A stretch of 64,000 nt of DNA from Ottowia thiooxydans DSM 14619 (GTDB taxonomy: Bacteria > Pseudomonadota > Gammaproteobacteria > Burkholderiales > Burkholderiaceae_C): contig NZ_AUGX01000001.1 in assembly GCF_000422885.1 (NCBI RefSeq), positions 683,238 through 747,237 on the forward strand, written 5' to 3'. The notes beneath the pieces were generated by a model that did not search any database, was not told the origin of the DNA, and was given only the letters and a program-made list of their open reading frames with translations. Position numbers and translations under genes: made by a program. The first letter of the stretch is position 1. Each line of letters opens with the position of its first letter. This document shows, one piece after another, positions 36,293-44,342 of the stretch.

Positions 36293-36817
36293 CTAAGCTG
36301 AGAACCCGCCATTGACTCGCCGTGGCAAGCGCAGCAGAACAGCCAGGATCACGATGGCGAAGATCACAAACCACACGAAGGACCAGTTGGCGATGGTGCC
36401 GCCCAGGAAAGTCCAGTCGATCGCGCTGCAATCACCGCTGCCCTTGAAGATCATGGGAATGGCGCTCTGCAGCGGGAACGATTCGATCATGCCGTAGATA
36501 TCACGCCCACAGGTGGCGAACTCAGGTGGGTTCCATTGGAGCCAGCTCTGGCGGGCAGCGGTGAAAGCACCAAAAGCCGACATGGCCACCGCCAGCAGCC
36601 CCCAAAGGCGCCAAGCGCCAGGCTTCCTGGAGAACGCGGCGAATGCGCTGAACACCCCCACAATGATCAGCGCGTACCGCTGCACGATGCACATGGGACA
36701 AGGCTCGAGCCCCACCACATTTTGAAGATAGAGAATGCCGAAGGCCAGCATGGCCGCGCAAATGACGGCAATGGCGGCGAAGACCCGGCGCGGGCGAGCA
36801 AAACAGTTTGTGAGCAA
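36293..36817 (-). CDS. dsbB: Disulfide bond formation protein DsbB
   Basis: This inner-membrane enzyme reoxidises DsbA and passes electrons to quinone. Four membrane segments are visible. The first cysteine pair is in LEPCPMCIVQRYA and the second pair lies in the periplasmic loop (FATCGRD and GSGDCS). Length from the TTG at 36817 is 174 residues, normal for the family. ATG or other starts at 36898 or 36922 would add an unusual 27-35 residue leader, so the TTG is preferred but not certain. Confidence 0.9.
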   Translation of the reverse strand: MLTNCFARPRRVFAAIAVICAAMLAFGILYLQNVVGLEPCPMCIVQRYALIIVGVFSAFAAFSRKPGAWRLWGLLAVAMSAFGAFTAARQSWLQWNPPEFATCGRDIYGMIESFPLQSAIPMIFKGSGDCSAIDWTFLGGTIANWSFVWFVIFAIVILAVLLRLPRRVNGGFSA

Positions 36818-36965
36818 GATGATTTCCGAAAAATGGTTCGTGCGCAGTTTGCCGGCTTCATTTATCCAGGATGTCGGCGAAAGCCAAGCAACATGCATGT
36901 TCCTGACACTCAAATGCGTCAAGAGGTTCCATATCCGCGATTATCGACTCACCAAGAACTGAAAA

Positions 36966-36985
36966 AACCCGCCTTGAGGCGGGTT
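36966..36985 (-). terminator. Rho-independent terminator for the FMN reductase gene
   Basis: An 8-base-pair stem (AACCCGCC and GGCGGGTT) with a 4-base loop is followed, reading the minus strand, by a run of T. It lies about 30 bases past the stop of the reductase gene. Confidence 0.88.
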
Positions 36986-37014
36986 TGATGAGAAAACACG
37001 GCGTTCACACCTGC

Positions 37015-37557
37015 TTAGGCTGTCTTTTTCACCCAGTCAATGAAAGCATTGGCAAAGCCTTGCACAAATTCCTTGCTGTTAGGGCCAATTTCACCGTTCT
37101 CCACCAGGCCTTCTTTCCATTGGATGAAAATCTCGTGTCCTGAGAGGGTGGGCATGGCAAGGTAAGACAGTATGTTGCGCAAGTGTTGCTGAGACAGCGC
37201 CGTACCTATAGCACCTACAGAAACGCCAGCCACTGCGGCGGGTTTGCCGGCCCACACGCTCTTTCCCCAAGGCCGTGAAGCGTGATCAATGGCGTTCTTA
37301 AGCACGCCAGGCACCGAGCGGTTGTATTCAGGCGTGAGGAACAGCACGCCGCTGGCAGCCTTGATTTCTTCGCGCAGCCGCGTCACTTGCGGAGCGGGAT
37401 TGCCATCGTCATCCTGGCTGTACAGGGGCAGATCGTCGATGCGGATGAATTGCACCTTCACGTCAGCCGGGAACAGTTTGACCAGCGCATCAGCAAACTG
37501 CTTGTTGAAGGAATCCTTGCGGATGCTACCGACCACGACGGCAATATTGAGGCTCAT
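37015..37557 (-). CDS. NADPH-dependent FMN reductase (ChrR/YieF-like)
   Basis: A 180-residue flavodoxin-fold reductase. VVVGSIRKDSFNKQ binds the FMN phosphate, and TPEYNRSVPGVLKNAIDHASRP is the family signature. Related enzymes reduce quinones, chromate or azo dyes by two electrons. AAGGA lies before the ATG at 37557. It is divergent from an IclR regulator and ends at a clear terminator. A physiological role in quinone protection is likely, though the IclR-led aromatic operon next door could also use reduced flavin. Confidence 0.9.
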   Translation of the reverse strand: MSLNIAVVVGSIRKDSFNKQFADALVKLFPADVKVQFIRIDDLPLYSQDDDGNPAPQVTRLREEIKAASGVLFLTPEYNRSVPGVLKNAIDHASRPWGKSVWAGKPAAVAGVSVGAIGTALSQQHLRNILSYLAMPTLSGHEIFIQWKEGLVENGEIGPNSKEFVQGFANAFIDWVKKTA

Positions 37558-37673
37558 ACGATTTTTCCTTGGATGGCTAAGTGAAAGAATGATGGCAGTT
37601 CGCGAACAGCCCTGCCGCAGCAGACCTTTGCTTTCTGCAGTATGCACCCGTGCCGCACACGCAGGCTCCGATA

Positions 37674-38519
37674 ATGACAAGACTGATGCCCAACGACACC
37701 ACCCCTACCTCCTTGCCGCCTGATGAAACCTCAGCAGACTCCAAACGGCAGCGCCGCATCCAGTCCATCGAGGTTGGCATGCGCGTACTGGATACGCTTA
37801 CAGACGCAGCGCAGCCCCTGCCCTTGAAGGATATTGCCCGTCTGGCTGACATGCCCCCGGGCAAAGCACACCCTTATCTGGTGAGCTATATGAGCGTAGG
37901 CCTGGTCAAGCAGCACCCGCTCACTGGCCTGTATGAACTGGGCCCGGGAGCGCTCAAGTTAGGCCTGGCTGCGCTGCAGCAGCTCGATCCCGTGACCGAA
38001 GCCAGTCAGGAAGCAGCGTTGCTTGCCACCAGCTCTGACCTCAGCATTGCTTTAGCCGTTTGGGGCCAGCTCGGGCCTACCGTCGTCCGGCTGGACGAGC
38101 CGCGCTACCCCTTGCATGTGAACCTTCGAGTGGGCACGGTGATGTCGCTCTTCAACACCATCACGGGGCGGGTTTTCGCCACCTACTTGCCCGAGAAAAT
38201 GGTGCGCACCATGCTGGAGGACGAGCATCGCCGTGTGGTGGGTGGCCAATCAGCCGCCTTTGATTCACCTGAAATTCAGCAATTGCTGGCCGAAATTCGC
38301 GCCACTGGCATGGGGCGCGGCCTTTCTATGCCGCAGCCGGGCGTCAATACCCTGTGCGCCCCGGTGTTTGCGGCCGACGGGAAGATAGCGCTGGTGATCA
38401 CCATGATCGGCCCGCACGGCGTGTTCGACGCCAGCATCGATAGCCCGGCGGGTCGCTTGCTCCGCGAACACGCGGATAGAGCCTCCAGCCGGTTGGGATA
38501 CTCTCCGCCAAAAAATTAA
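37674..38519 (+). CDS. IclR-type transcriptional regulator
   Basis: A 281-residue regulator with an N-terminal winged helix (IQSIEVGMRVLDTL, PLKDIARLADMPPGKAHPYL) and a C-terminal GAF-like IclR ligand domain (GLSMPQPGVNTLCAPVF). It heads a same-strand group with an MBL-fold protein, flavin monooxygenase, DUF2783 and VOC genes, which it probably controls in response to an aromatic compound. The start is uncertain among ATG 37674, ATG 37686 and GTG 37650. Confidence 0.9.
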   Translation: MTRLMPNDTTPTSLPPDETSADSKRQRRIQSIEVGMRVLDTLTDAAQPLPLKDIARLADMPPGKAHPYLVSYMSVGLVKQHPLTGLYELGPGALKLGLAALQQLDPVTEASQEAALLATSSDLSIALAVWGQLGPTVVRLDEPRYPLHVNLRVGTVMSLFNTITGRVFATYLPEKMVRTMLEDEHRRVVGGQSAAFDSPEIQQLLAEIRATGMGRGLSMPQPGVNTLCAPVFAADGKIALVITMIGPHGVFDASIDSPAGRLLREHADRASSRLGYSPPKN

Positions 38520-38598
38520 ACATTAACGAACTTATTGACCAATAACAAAATTCAAGGGAGAATTCGGCTCACACAAGCCACCCCACGGAAAGACGCCC

Positions 38599-39561
38599 AT
38601 GAGCGAAAAGAAATTTGCATCCCACGCCGATCTGGAAGAAAAGAAGATCAGCTGGGACAAGCTCTCTGACAACGCCTACGCTTACACAGCCGAGGGAGAC
38701 CCCAACACCGGCATCATCATTGGCGATGACAGCGTGATGATCATTGATGCCACCGCCACACCTGTGGCTGCGCAAGGCGTCATTGAGAAGGTTCGCGCGA
38801 TCACGGACAAGCCCATCAAGTACGTCGTCCTCACGCACTACCATGCCGTGCGCGTGCTGGGTGCCAGCGGCTACAAGAGTGAAGGCCTGGAGCAGATCAT
38901 TGCCAGCCAAGACACTTACGATTTGATCGTAGAGCGCGGCCAGCAAGACATGGATTCCGAGATTGGCCGTTTTCCGCGCCTTTTCCAGGCCGTTGAAAGC
39001 GTACCCGGTCTGACCTGGCCCACCCTCACCTTCAATGGTGAGATGACGCTCTGGATGGGCAAGCTGGAAGTCAAGATCAAGCAGGTAGGACGTGGCCACA
39101 CCAAGGGCGACACCATCGTTTACCTGCCGAGCCAAAATATATGCTTCTCCGGTGACCTGGTGGAGGCAGATGCTGCTTGCTACACCGGCGACGCCTATCT
39201 TGCCGACTGGCCGCAAACGCTGGACAACCTGTCAGCCATGAAGTTCGACAAGCTCGTTCCCGGCCGTGGCCCAAGCCTTTTGACGCCCGAAGCGGTGGAA
39301 AGCGGCCTCAAATACACACGCGATTTCACCAGTGCGCTCTACACCAGCGCCCAGGAAGCCGTGGCTCAAGGCATGGACCTAAAGGCCACCATGGCCCATA
39401 CCCGCAAGAAGATGGACCCTGACTTCGGCCACGTGTTCATCTACGAGCATTGCCTGCCTTTTGATGTGACCCGCGCCCATGATGAAGCGAGCGGTATTCG
39501 GGACCCGCGCATTTGGACAGCGGAGCGGGATCAGCAGATGTGGCACTCGCTTCAAGAGTAA
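38599..39561 (+). CDS. MBL-fold protein with altered metal motif
   Basis: A 320-residue metallo-beta-lactamase fold protein. The N-terminal part has GIIIGDDSVMIIDATATP. The usual HxHxDH reads HYHAVR at residues 80-85, so the Asp and His of the second metal site are replaced by Val and Arg. Later marks, GRGHTKGDTIVYLPSQ and FSGDLVE, keep the other ligands. It may bind one metal or have another chemistry. It lies between the IclR regulator and a flavin monooxygenase, so a role in aromatic-compound breakdown is likely. Confidence 0.85.
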   Translation: MSEKKFASHADLEEKKISWDKLSDNAYAYTAEGDPNTGIIIGDDSVMIIDATATPVAAQGVIEKVRAITDKPIKYVVLTHYHAVRVLGASGYKSEGLEQIIASQDTYDLIVERGQQDMDSEIGRFPRLFQAVESVPGLTWPTLTFNGEMTLWMGKLEVKIKQVGRGHTKGDTIVYLPSQNICFSGDLVEADAACYTGDAYLADWPQTLDNLSAMKFDKLVPGRGPSLLTPEAVESGLKYTRDFTSALYTSAQEAVAQGMDLKATMAHTRKKMDPDFGHVFIYEHCLPFDVTRAHDEASGIRDPRIWTAERDQQMWHSLQE

Positions 39562-39705
39562 CCCCCTGAGGCGCGTACGCGCCTTCCCCCAAGGGGGACG
39601 CAGCCAGCGGCCTGGCAAAGCCAGAGTGAAGCTCCCCCTGAGGCGCTTCGCGCCATCCCCCAGGGGACGCCACCAGCGGCCGGGCAAAGCCCGCTCCGCG
39701 GTGGC
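39562..39705 (+). repeat. Two tandem copies of a GC-rich extragenic repeat
   Basis: Two related units of about 72 bases follow the MBL stop codon. Each opens with CCCCCTGAGGCGC, has a short hairpin (GCGC...GCGC), a C-run/G-run pair, then CAGCGGCC and GGCAAAGCC. I know this repeat type from Comamonadaceae genomes, where it lies between genes; it may act as a terminator or mRNA end. Confidence 0.75.
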
Positions 39706-39809
39706 ACTGGAATGGCTTGCTCCGCAGCCTCCAGAGTTGTTGGAGAGCTAACGCCGGCGGGGGATGATGCAAACCACGTTGAATAGAGAGAACAAGCTGG
39801 AGACAAGCA

Positions 39810-41477
39810 GTGCAGAAGACGTTCACGTACCCGAAGTTCGAGTTTGTTCGGCCGCCTGAGCTGATTGAGGGGCGGGCTGGGCATTACCCTGTGGTGGTGG
39901 TAGGGGCCGGGCCTGTGGGGCTGGCAACGGCCATTGATCTGGCTAACCAGGGGCAGAAGGTGCTGCTGCTGGATAACGATGACACTGTTTCGTTGGGTTC
40001 ACGCGGTGTTTGCTATGCAAAACATACGCTTGAAGTGCTTGACCGCATGGGCTGCGGGGACAAGTTCGTGCGCAAAGGGGTTTCATGGGATGTGGGGCGA
40101 ACCTTTCTGCGCGAGAGCGAGGTGTTCAGCTTCAACCTCCGCCCGGAAGAGCACCATCACCGTCCCGGCATGATCAACCTCCAGCAGTACTACCTGGAGC
40201 AATACTTGGTCGAGCGCACGAACGAGCTGCCCGGCCTGGAAAAGCGCTTCAAGAGCACGGTCATTTCCGTGGTCCAGGGCGAAGACAAAGTCACGGTGGG
40301 GGTGGAAACGCCGGACGGCCCCTACTCTCTCACCACGGATTGGCTAGTGGTGGCAGATGGTGCGCGCAGCCCCATACGCACCATGCTGGGGCTGGACATT
40401 GAAGGCAAGATCTTCATGGACCGCTTCCTCATCGCTGATGTGGTGATGAAGGCAGACTACCCCGCTGAGCGCTGGTTCTGGTTTGATCCGCCCTTTCACC
40501 CCAATCAATCGGTATTGCTGCACAAGCAGGCAGATAACGTTTGGCGCATAGATTTTCAGCTGGGGTGGGATGCCGATCCTGTAGAAGAGAAAAAGCCGGA
40601 GAAGGTGATCCCTCGCATCAAGGCCATGCTGGGAGATGAGCGAGAGTTTGAGCTGGAGTGGGTCAGCATCTATACCTTCCAGTGCCGGCGCATGAACAGC
40701 TTCAATCACGGGCGGGTGCTGTTCGTAGGCGATAGCGCTCACCAGGTTTCGCCTTTTGGCGCGCGCGGCGCCAACAGCGGAATTCAAGACGCTGACAACC
40801 TGGCCTGGAAGCTCAAGCTGGTGATGGACGGTCAGGCACCCGCCACCCTGCTCGACTCCTATACGGAAGAGCGCGTTTTTGCGGCGGACGAGAACATCAT
40901 GAATTCGACCCGCTCTACCGATTTCATTACACCCAAGAGCAACACAAGCCGCACTTTCCGTAATGCCGTGCTGGAACTTGCCGCCAAACACCCCTTCGCA
41001 CGGGCCTTGGTCAATTCAGGACGTCTTTCAGTCCCCACCTGGCTGGCCGATTCAAGCTTGAACACACCGGATACCGAGGCCTTCAAGGGCTATATGGTTC
41101 CTGGCGCCCCCATGGCAGATGCTCCCATCAGCACATCGGAAGGCGAAGCCTGGTTGCTGCATCAGCTTGGTAACCGTTTTCAGGCGCTGCACTATGTGGA
41201 TGATGCAAGCGCGCTGGACTCGGCTACGACGCAATCCCTGGCTGCGCTTGCGAATGCAAGCATCGCAGTGGAGCCCATCGTGGTGGCGCGCACAGGCTTG
41301 GCGCCTGCCGGCCTGAAAACCCTGATCGATAGCAAGGGCTGCATCGCCCAGCGCTATGACTTGCAGCCTGGCACAACCTATCTGGCCCGACCCGATCAGC
41401 ATGTGGCTGCGCGCTGGCGCTCATTTGATGCTTCAAAGATCAGCACAGCGGTGGCTCGCGCCACCTGCAACGCTTAG
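39810..41477 (+). CDS. FAD-dependent aromatic monooxygenase (MhpA-like)
   Basis: This is a 555-residue class A flavoprotein hydroxylase. It has VVGAGPVGLATAIDLA for FAD, the DG motif VVADGARSPIR for FAD/NADPH, and the GD motif FVGDSAHQVSPFGARGANSGIQDADNLAWKL. The C-terminal thioredoxin-like domain is degenerate. This order matches 3-(3-hydroxyphenyl)propionate or similar hydroxylases. It starts at GTG with GGAG upstream. It is followed closely by DUF2783 and a VOC protein, so the product may be ring-cleaved by the latter; the exact substrate is unknown. Confidence 0.9.
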   Translation: MQKTFTYPKFEFVRPPELIEGRAGHYPVVVVGAGPVGLATAIDLANQGQKVLLLDNDDTVSLGSRGVCYAKHTLEVLDRMGCGDKFVRKGVSWDVGRTFLRESEVFSFNLRPEEHHHRPGMINLQQYYLEQYLVERTNELPGLEKRFKSTVISVVQGEDKVTVGVETPDGPYSLTTDWLVVADGARSPIRTMLGLDIEGKIFMDRFLIADVVMKADYPAERWFWFDPPFHPNQSVLLHKQADNVWRIDFQLGWDADPVEEKKPEKVIPRIKAMLGDEREFELEWVSIYTFQCRRMNSFNHGRVLFVGDSAHQVSPFGARGANSGIQDADNLAWKLKLVMDGQAPATLLDSYTEERVFAADENIMNSTRSTDFITPKSNTSRTFRNAVLELAAKHPFARALVNSGRLSVPTWLADSSLNTPDTEAFKGYMVPGAPMADAPISTSEGEAWLLHQLGNRFQALHYVDDASALDSATTQSLAALANASIAVEPIVVARTGLAPAGLKTLIDSKGCIAQRYDLQPGTTYLARPDQHVAARWRSFDASKISTAVARATCNA

Positions 41478-41485
41478 GAGTTTCC

Positions 41486-41710
41486 ATGCCCCTGAACACC
41501 CAACCCAATTTTTCTGAACCCGGCAAGCGCTACTTCAATGCCTACTCGCCCGGCGACGATTTCTACGAAGCACTGATCGACACCCACAGAGACCTGAGCG
41601 ATGAGCAAAGCGCCATGGTCAATGCGCGGTTGGTTTTGCTGCTCTCCAACCACATTGGCGATATTGCCGTGCTTCGCGAAGCGATGCAAATCGCACGTGA
41701 CGGCATCTAA
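41486..41710 (+). CDS. DUF2783 protein
   Basis: A 74-residue acidic protein (YFNAYSPGDDFYEALIDTHRDLSDEQSAMVNARLVLLLSNH shows the family's helical pattern; only a short part is decisive: LSDEQS and LLLSNHIGD). DUF2783 proteins are typically found right after flavin monooxygenase genes like the one here and may be an accessory subunit. It starts 8 bases after that gene, with TAGGAG overlapping the stop. Confidence 0.88.
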   Translation: MPLNTQPNFSEPGKRYFNAYSPGDDFYEALIDTHRDLSDEQSAMVNARLVLLLSNHIGDIAVLREAMQIARDGI

Positions 41711-41717
41711 GAAAGTG

Positions 41718-41745
41718 CCCATAGAACGCGCTGGCGTTCTATGGG
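41718..41745 (+). terminator. Perfect hairpin between the DUF2783 and VOC genes
   Basis: A 12-base-pair perfect stem (CCCATAGAACGC and GCGTTCTATGGG) with a 4-base loop lies just after the DUF2783 stop. No T-run follows, so it may attenuate or protect the mRNA rather than end it completely. Confidence 0.5.
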
Positions 41746-41785
41746 TTCGCTGTACCTGATTCACGATTTTCCAAGGAGACTCACC

Positions 41786-42334
41786 ATGGCCATCATTGAA
41801 AAAATCCACCACGTCGCCTACCGCTGCAAGAACGCGAAGGAGACCGTCGAGTGGTACGGAAAATACCTTGAGATGGACTTCATTCTTGCCATTGCAGAAA
41901 ACGAAGTGCCCTCCACCAAGGAGCCTGATCCGTATATGCACGTCTTTCTGAATGCCGGCAACGGCAACGTACTGGCGTTCTTCGAGCTGCCCACTCGCCC
42001 GGAGATGGGGCGCGATCAGAACACCCCCACCTGGACCCAGCACCTCGCGCTGAAAGTGGACTCCGTGGAGACCATGATGAAGGCCAAAGCCCGGCTGGAA
42101 GCGGATGGCATTGAAGTGCTTGGCCCCACTGACCACACCATTTTCAAATCAATCTACTTCTTCGATCCCAGTGGTCACCGTCTGGAACTGGCAGCCAACA
42201 CATCCACACCCAAGATGGACAAAGAGCTTGATCGCGTGAAGTGGGAGATGCTGAACGAATGGGACCGCACCAAAAAAGCCCCGGATCACGCCCGCTGGAT
42301 GCATGACGGCAGTGGCAAGGTTGGGGCGCACTGA
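41786..42334 (+). CDS. VOC-family protein (glyoxalase/extradiol dioxygenase fold)
   Basis: A 182-residue protein of the vicinal oxygen chelate fold. Metal ligands could be the His in IHHVAY, the His in TQHLALKVD and the Glu in GHRLELAANT, which is the normal set for this fold. AAGGAG precedes the ATG. It ends the IclR-MBL-monooxygenase-DUF2783 group, so an oxygenase or isomerase acting on the hydroxylated ring is likely. It could also be a non-oxygenase VOC enzyme. Confidence 0.85.
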   Translation: MAIIEKIHHVAYRCKNAKETVEWYGKYLEMDFILAIAENEVPSTKEPDPYMHVFLNAGNGNVLAFFELPTRPEMGRDQNTPTWTQHLALKVDSVETMMKAKARLEADGIEVLGPTDHTIFKSIYFFDPSGHRLELAANTSTPKMDKELDRVKWEMLNEWDRTKKAPDHARWMHDGSGKVGAH

Positions 42335-42347
42335 GACCTCCAAACAA

Positions 42348-42429
42348 CCGTTCATGCTGAGCTTGGCCTGTCCTGAGGTTCGAAGGGTCGAAGCGCCCCG
42401 CGAGGCTTCGACTGGCTCAGCCCGAACGG
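42348..42429. repeat. Extragenic palindromic repeat
   Basis: Outer arms CCGTTC..CTGAGC and GCTCAGCCCGAACGG form an imperfect stem. An inner pair around GGTTCGAAGGGTCGAAGC and GCTTCGAC continues it. Palindromes with TTCGAC and GCTCAGCCCGAACGG are common between genes of beta- and gammaproteobacteria. It lies between the VOC gene and the small gene of the opposite strand and could end both transcripts. Confidence 0.75.
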
Positions 42430-42490
42430 ATTTTTGTTTCGATGACACTCGCTGCTCGGCGAACGATTAACCAATACCGCTTCGCCTGAC

Positions 42491-42784
42491 TTACCTCAAT
42501 CGGCCCACATAACGGGCGAGTAGATTCCCCCCGTCTGACGTTGCTGCTGCAGCCGTAGGTGCCGGCACCGGAGCCGCCGGAAACATGGCTTCTTGCAGGC
42601 GGTCGGCAAGATCGGCTAATTCCGGGAGTACGTCCTCACGGGCTCTCGTGCGTGCATAGCGCACGATCTCAGCTGCGTACTCCACATTCTTCGCCATCCA
42701 TTCGGTATCCGTCACGCGACCCGTTTTTCGCCGCAGCATCACGTGCATGTGTGCCGCTATGGCGAGACGCTGGGATTCTTTCAT
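42491..42784 (-). CDS. Conserved-looking small protein co-transcribed with amt
   Basis: I do not recognise this 97-residue protein. It is basic and helical in the first half (SQRLAIAAHMHVMLRRKTGRVTDTEWMAKN), with DTEWM as a striking motif, followed by a helical part with VLPELADLADRLQEAM and an Ala/Pro-rich linker. The start codon lies two bases after the stop of amt, so both come from one mRNA. This suggests a link to ammonium uptake, although it is not a PII (GlnK) protein. Confidence 0.65.
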   Translation of the reverse strand: MKESQRLAIAAHMHVMLRRKTGRVTDTEWMAKNVEYAAEIVRYARTRAREDVLPELADLADRLQEAMFPAAPVPAPTAAAATSDGGNLLARYVGRLR

Positions 42785-42786
42785 AG

Positions 42787-44109
42787 CTATGCTCCCAGTT
42801 TTTCCCGATGAAGGGAAAGATCCAACCCCTCTAGCTCCTCGTCTTCATTGACACGCAGGCTGACAATAAAGTTGGTCAGCCAGAGCAACAGCGCAGTCAC
42901 CACGCCGCTGTAGGCCATCACGGCCAGTGCGCTCACCACCTGGGTCATCAGGCTCGCACCAACCCCGCCAATAGCAGGGTCGGCTAACAGGCCCGTCATC
43001 ACGCAGCCCACCAGGCCGCCCACGCCGTGCACCCCAAACACGTCCAGCGAATCATCGGCACGAAGCAAGCGCTTGAGCCCGGTGGCACCCCAGTAACAAG
43101 CCAGCCCGGCCACAACCCCTATCAACAGCGCCGAGCCCGGAGTTACAAAGCCTGAAGCCGGCGTGATTGCCACCAAACCAGCCACGGCACCCGAACAGGT
43201 GCCCAACAAAGAAGGGCGCCGGCGACCTATCCATTCCGCCAACATCCAGCCGAGCAAGCCAGCGGAGGCTGCAATGTGGGTCACGGCCAATGCCAAGCCA
43301 GCGCGGCCATCGGCCGCCACTGCTGAGCCCGCATTGAAGCCAAACCACCCCACCCAGAGCAATGCAGCCCCGGTCATCGTCAGGCCCAGGTTGTAGGGCT
43401 CGAAAGCCTCTTTGCCATAGCCACGGCGTGGACCTAAAACATAGGCACAGGCGATCCCGGCAGCGCCCGCGTTGATGTGCACCACCGTACCCCCAGCGAA
43501 ATCCAAAGCCCCCATGCGCGCCAACCAACCGCCGGGCTCCCACACCCAATGCGCGATGGGCGCATACACCACCAGTGTCCACATCCCCACAAACCACAGC
43601 ATGGCGGAAAAGCGCATGCGCTCTACGAACGCCCCCACTATCAAGGCAGGCGTGATGATGGCAAACGCGAGCTGAAACATGGAATACACAGATTCAGGAA
43701 TGTTCGGCGCCAAGTGGCTCACAGCGACCAGCCCGGTCTCTTTCTGAAAATCGAGCCCGGAAAACCAGAACCGCTCCGTACCCCCGATCAACGCATTGCC
43801 TGGCGTGAAGGCAATCGAATAGCCAAGTGCAAACCACAATACGCTGACTAGTGCCGCCACCGCCATCACGCTGACCATGGTGTTCAGCACATTTTTTCGT
43901 CGCACCATGCCAGCGTAGAAAAGTGCCACGCCAGGCAAAGTCATCAGCAATACGAGACAGACCGACACCATCCCCCAGGCCGTATCTGCAGGGTGCAGCG
44001 TGGCCTGCTGCACAAGACCCGGGGCGGTTGGCGCCACTTCAGCCCGGGTTTGCAAGGGAACGGCCAGCGCCGCAATCCATAAAAGAGCCCGAATCAAACT
44101 TGAATACAT
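42787..44109 (-). CDS. amt: Ammonium transporter (Amt family)
   Basis: Inner-membrane channel for ammonium. The 440 residues begin with a cleavable signal-like stretch and contain eleven hydrophobic helices. The twin His pair of the pore is in GGTVVHINAGAAG and FGVHGVGGLVG. ALFYAGMVRRKNVLNTM and GWFGFNAGS are family marks. Unlike the usual glnK-amtB order, no PII gene is next to it; a small unknown gene follows instead. A sigma-54-like promoter lies just upstream, which fits nitrogen control. Confidence 0.92.
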   Translation of the reverse strand: MYSSLIRALLWIAALAVPLQTRAEVAPTAPGLVQQATLHPADTAWGMVSVCLVLLMTLPGVALFYAGMVRRKNVLNTMVSVMAVAALVSVLWFALGYSIAFTPGNALIGGTERFWFSGLDFQKETGLVAVSHLAPNIPESVYSMFQLAFAIITPALIVGAFVERMRFSAMLWFVGMWTLVVYAPIAHWVWEPGGWLARMGALDFAGGTVVHINAGAAGIACAYVLGPRRGYGKEAFEPYNLGLTMTGAALLWVGWFGFNAGSAVAADGRAGLALAVTHIAASAGLLGWMLAEWIGRRRPSLLGTCSGAVAGLVAITPASGFVTPGSALLIGVVAGLACYWGATGLKRLLRADDSLDVFGVHGVGGLVGCVMTGLLADPAIGGVGASLMTQVVSALAVMAYSGVVTALLLWLTNFIVSLRVNEDEELEGLDLSLHREKLGA

Positions 44110-44145
44110 CTCGTGCCCTCAGGTTACCGAAGATACAAAATGCAA

Positions 44146-44161
44146 TGCACGAGCCGTGCCA
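44146..44161 (-). promoter_or_regulatory. Sigma-54-type promoter for amt
   Basis: On the minus strand the bases TGGCACGGCTCGTGCA fit the consensus TGGCACG-N4-TTGCA at all but one position, with GG at -24 and GC at -12. The predicted start of transcription would be about 25 bases before the amt ATG. This fits NtrC control under nitrogen limitation. No clear NtrC binding sites were found. Confidence 0.65.
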
Positions 44162-44229
44162 AGCTCAGAAGGGGTTCGCGCTCCCTTATCTGCCCTTTAT
44201 GGGGCGCTCAACTCAAAACCCATAAGACG

Positions 44230-44250
44230 AACGCCCCGAAACGGGGCGTT
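44230..44250 (-). terminator. Hairpin after ridA
   Basis: A perfect 9-base-pair stem (AACGCCCCG, CGGGGCGTT) with a 3-base loop lies about 90 bases past the ridA stop. Only a weak T-rich tail follows on the minus strand. Confidence 0.5.
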
Positions 44251-44342
44251 AAATCATGGTGGGAGCTGTGCTGCGGTTGCGTGTCTGGGCTCACATCAAC
44301 GCGCTATGTTCCATGGGCAGCCAGCAGGATGCCAAAGGAGCA

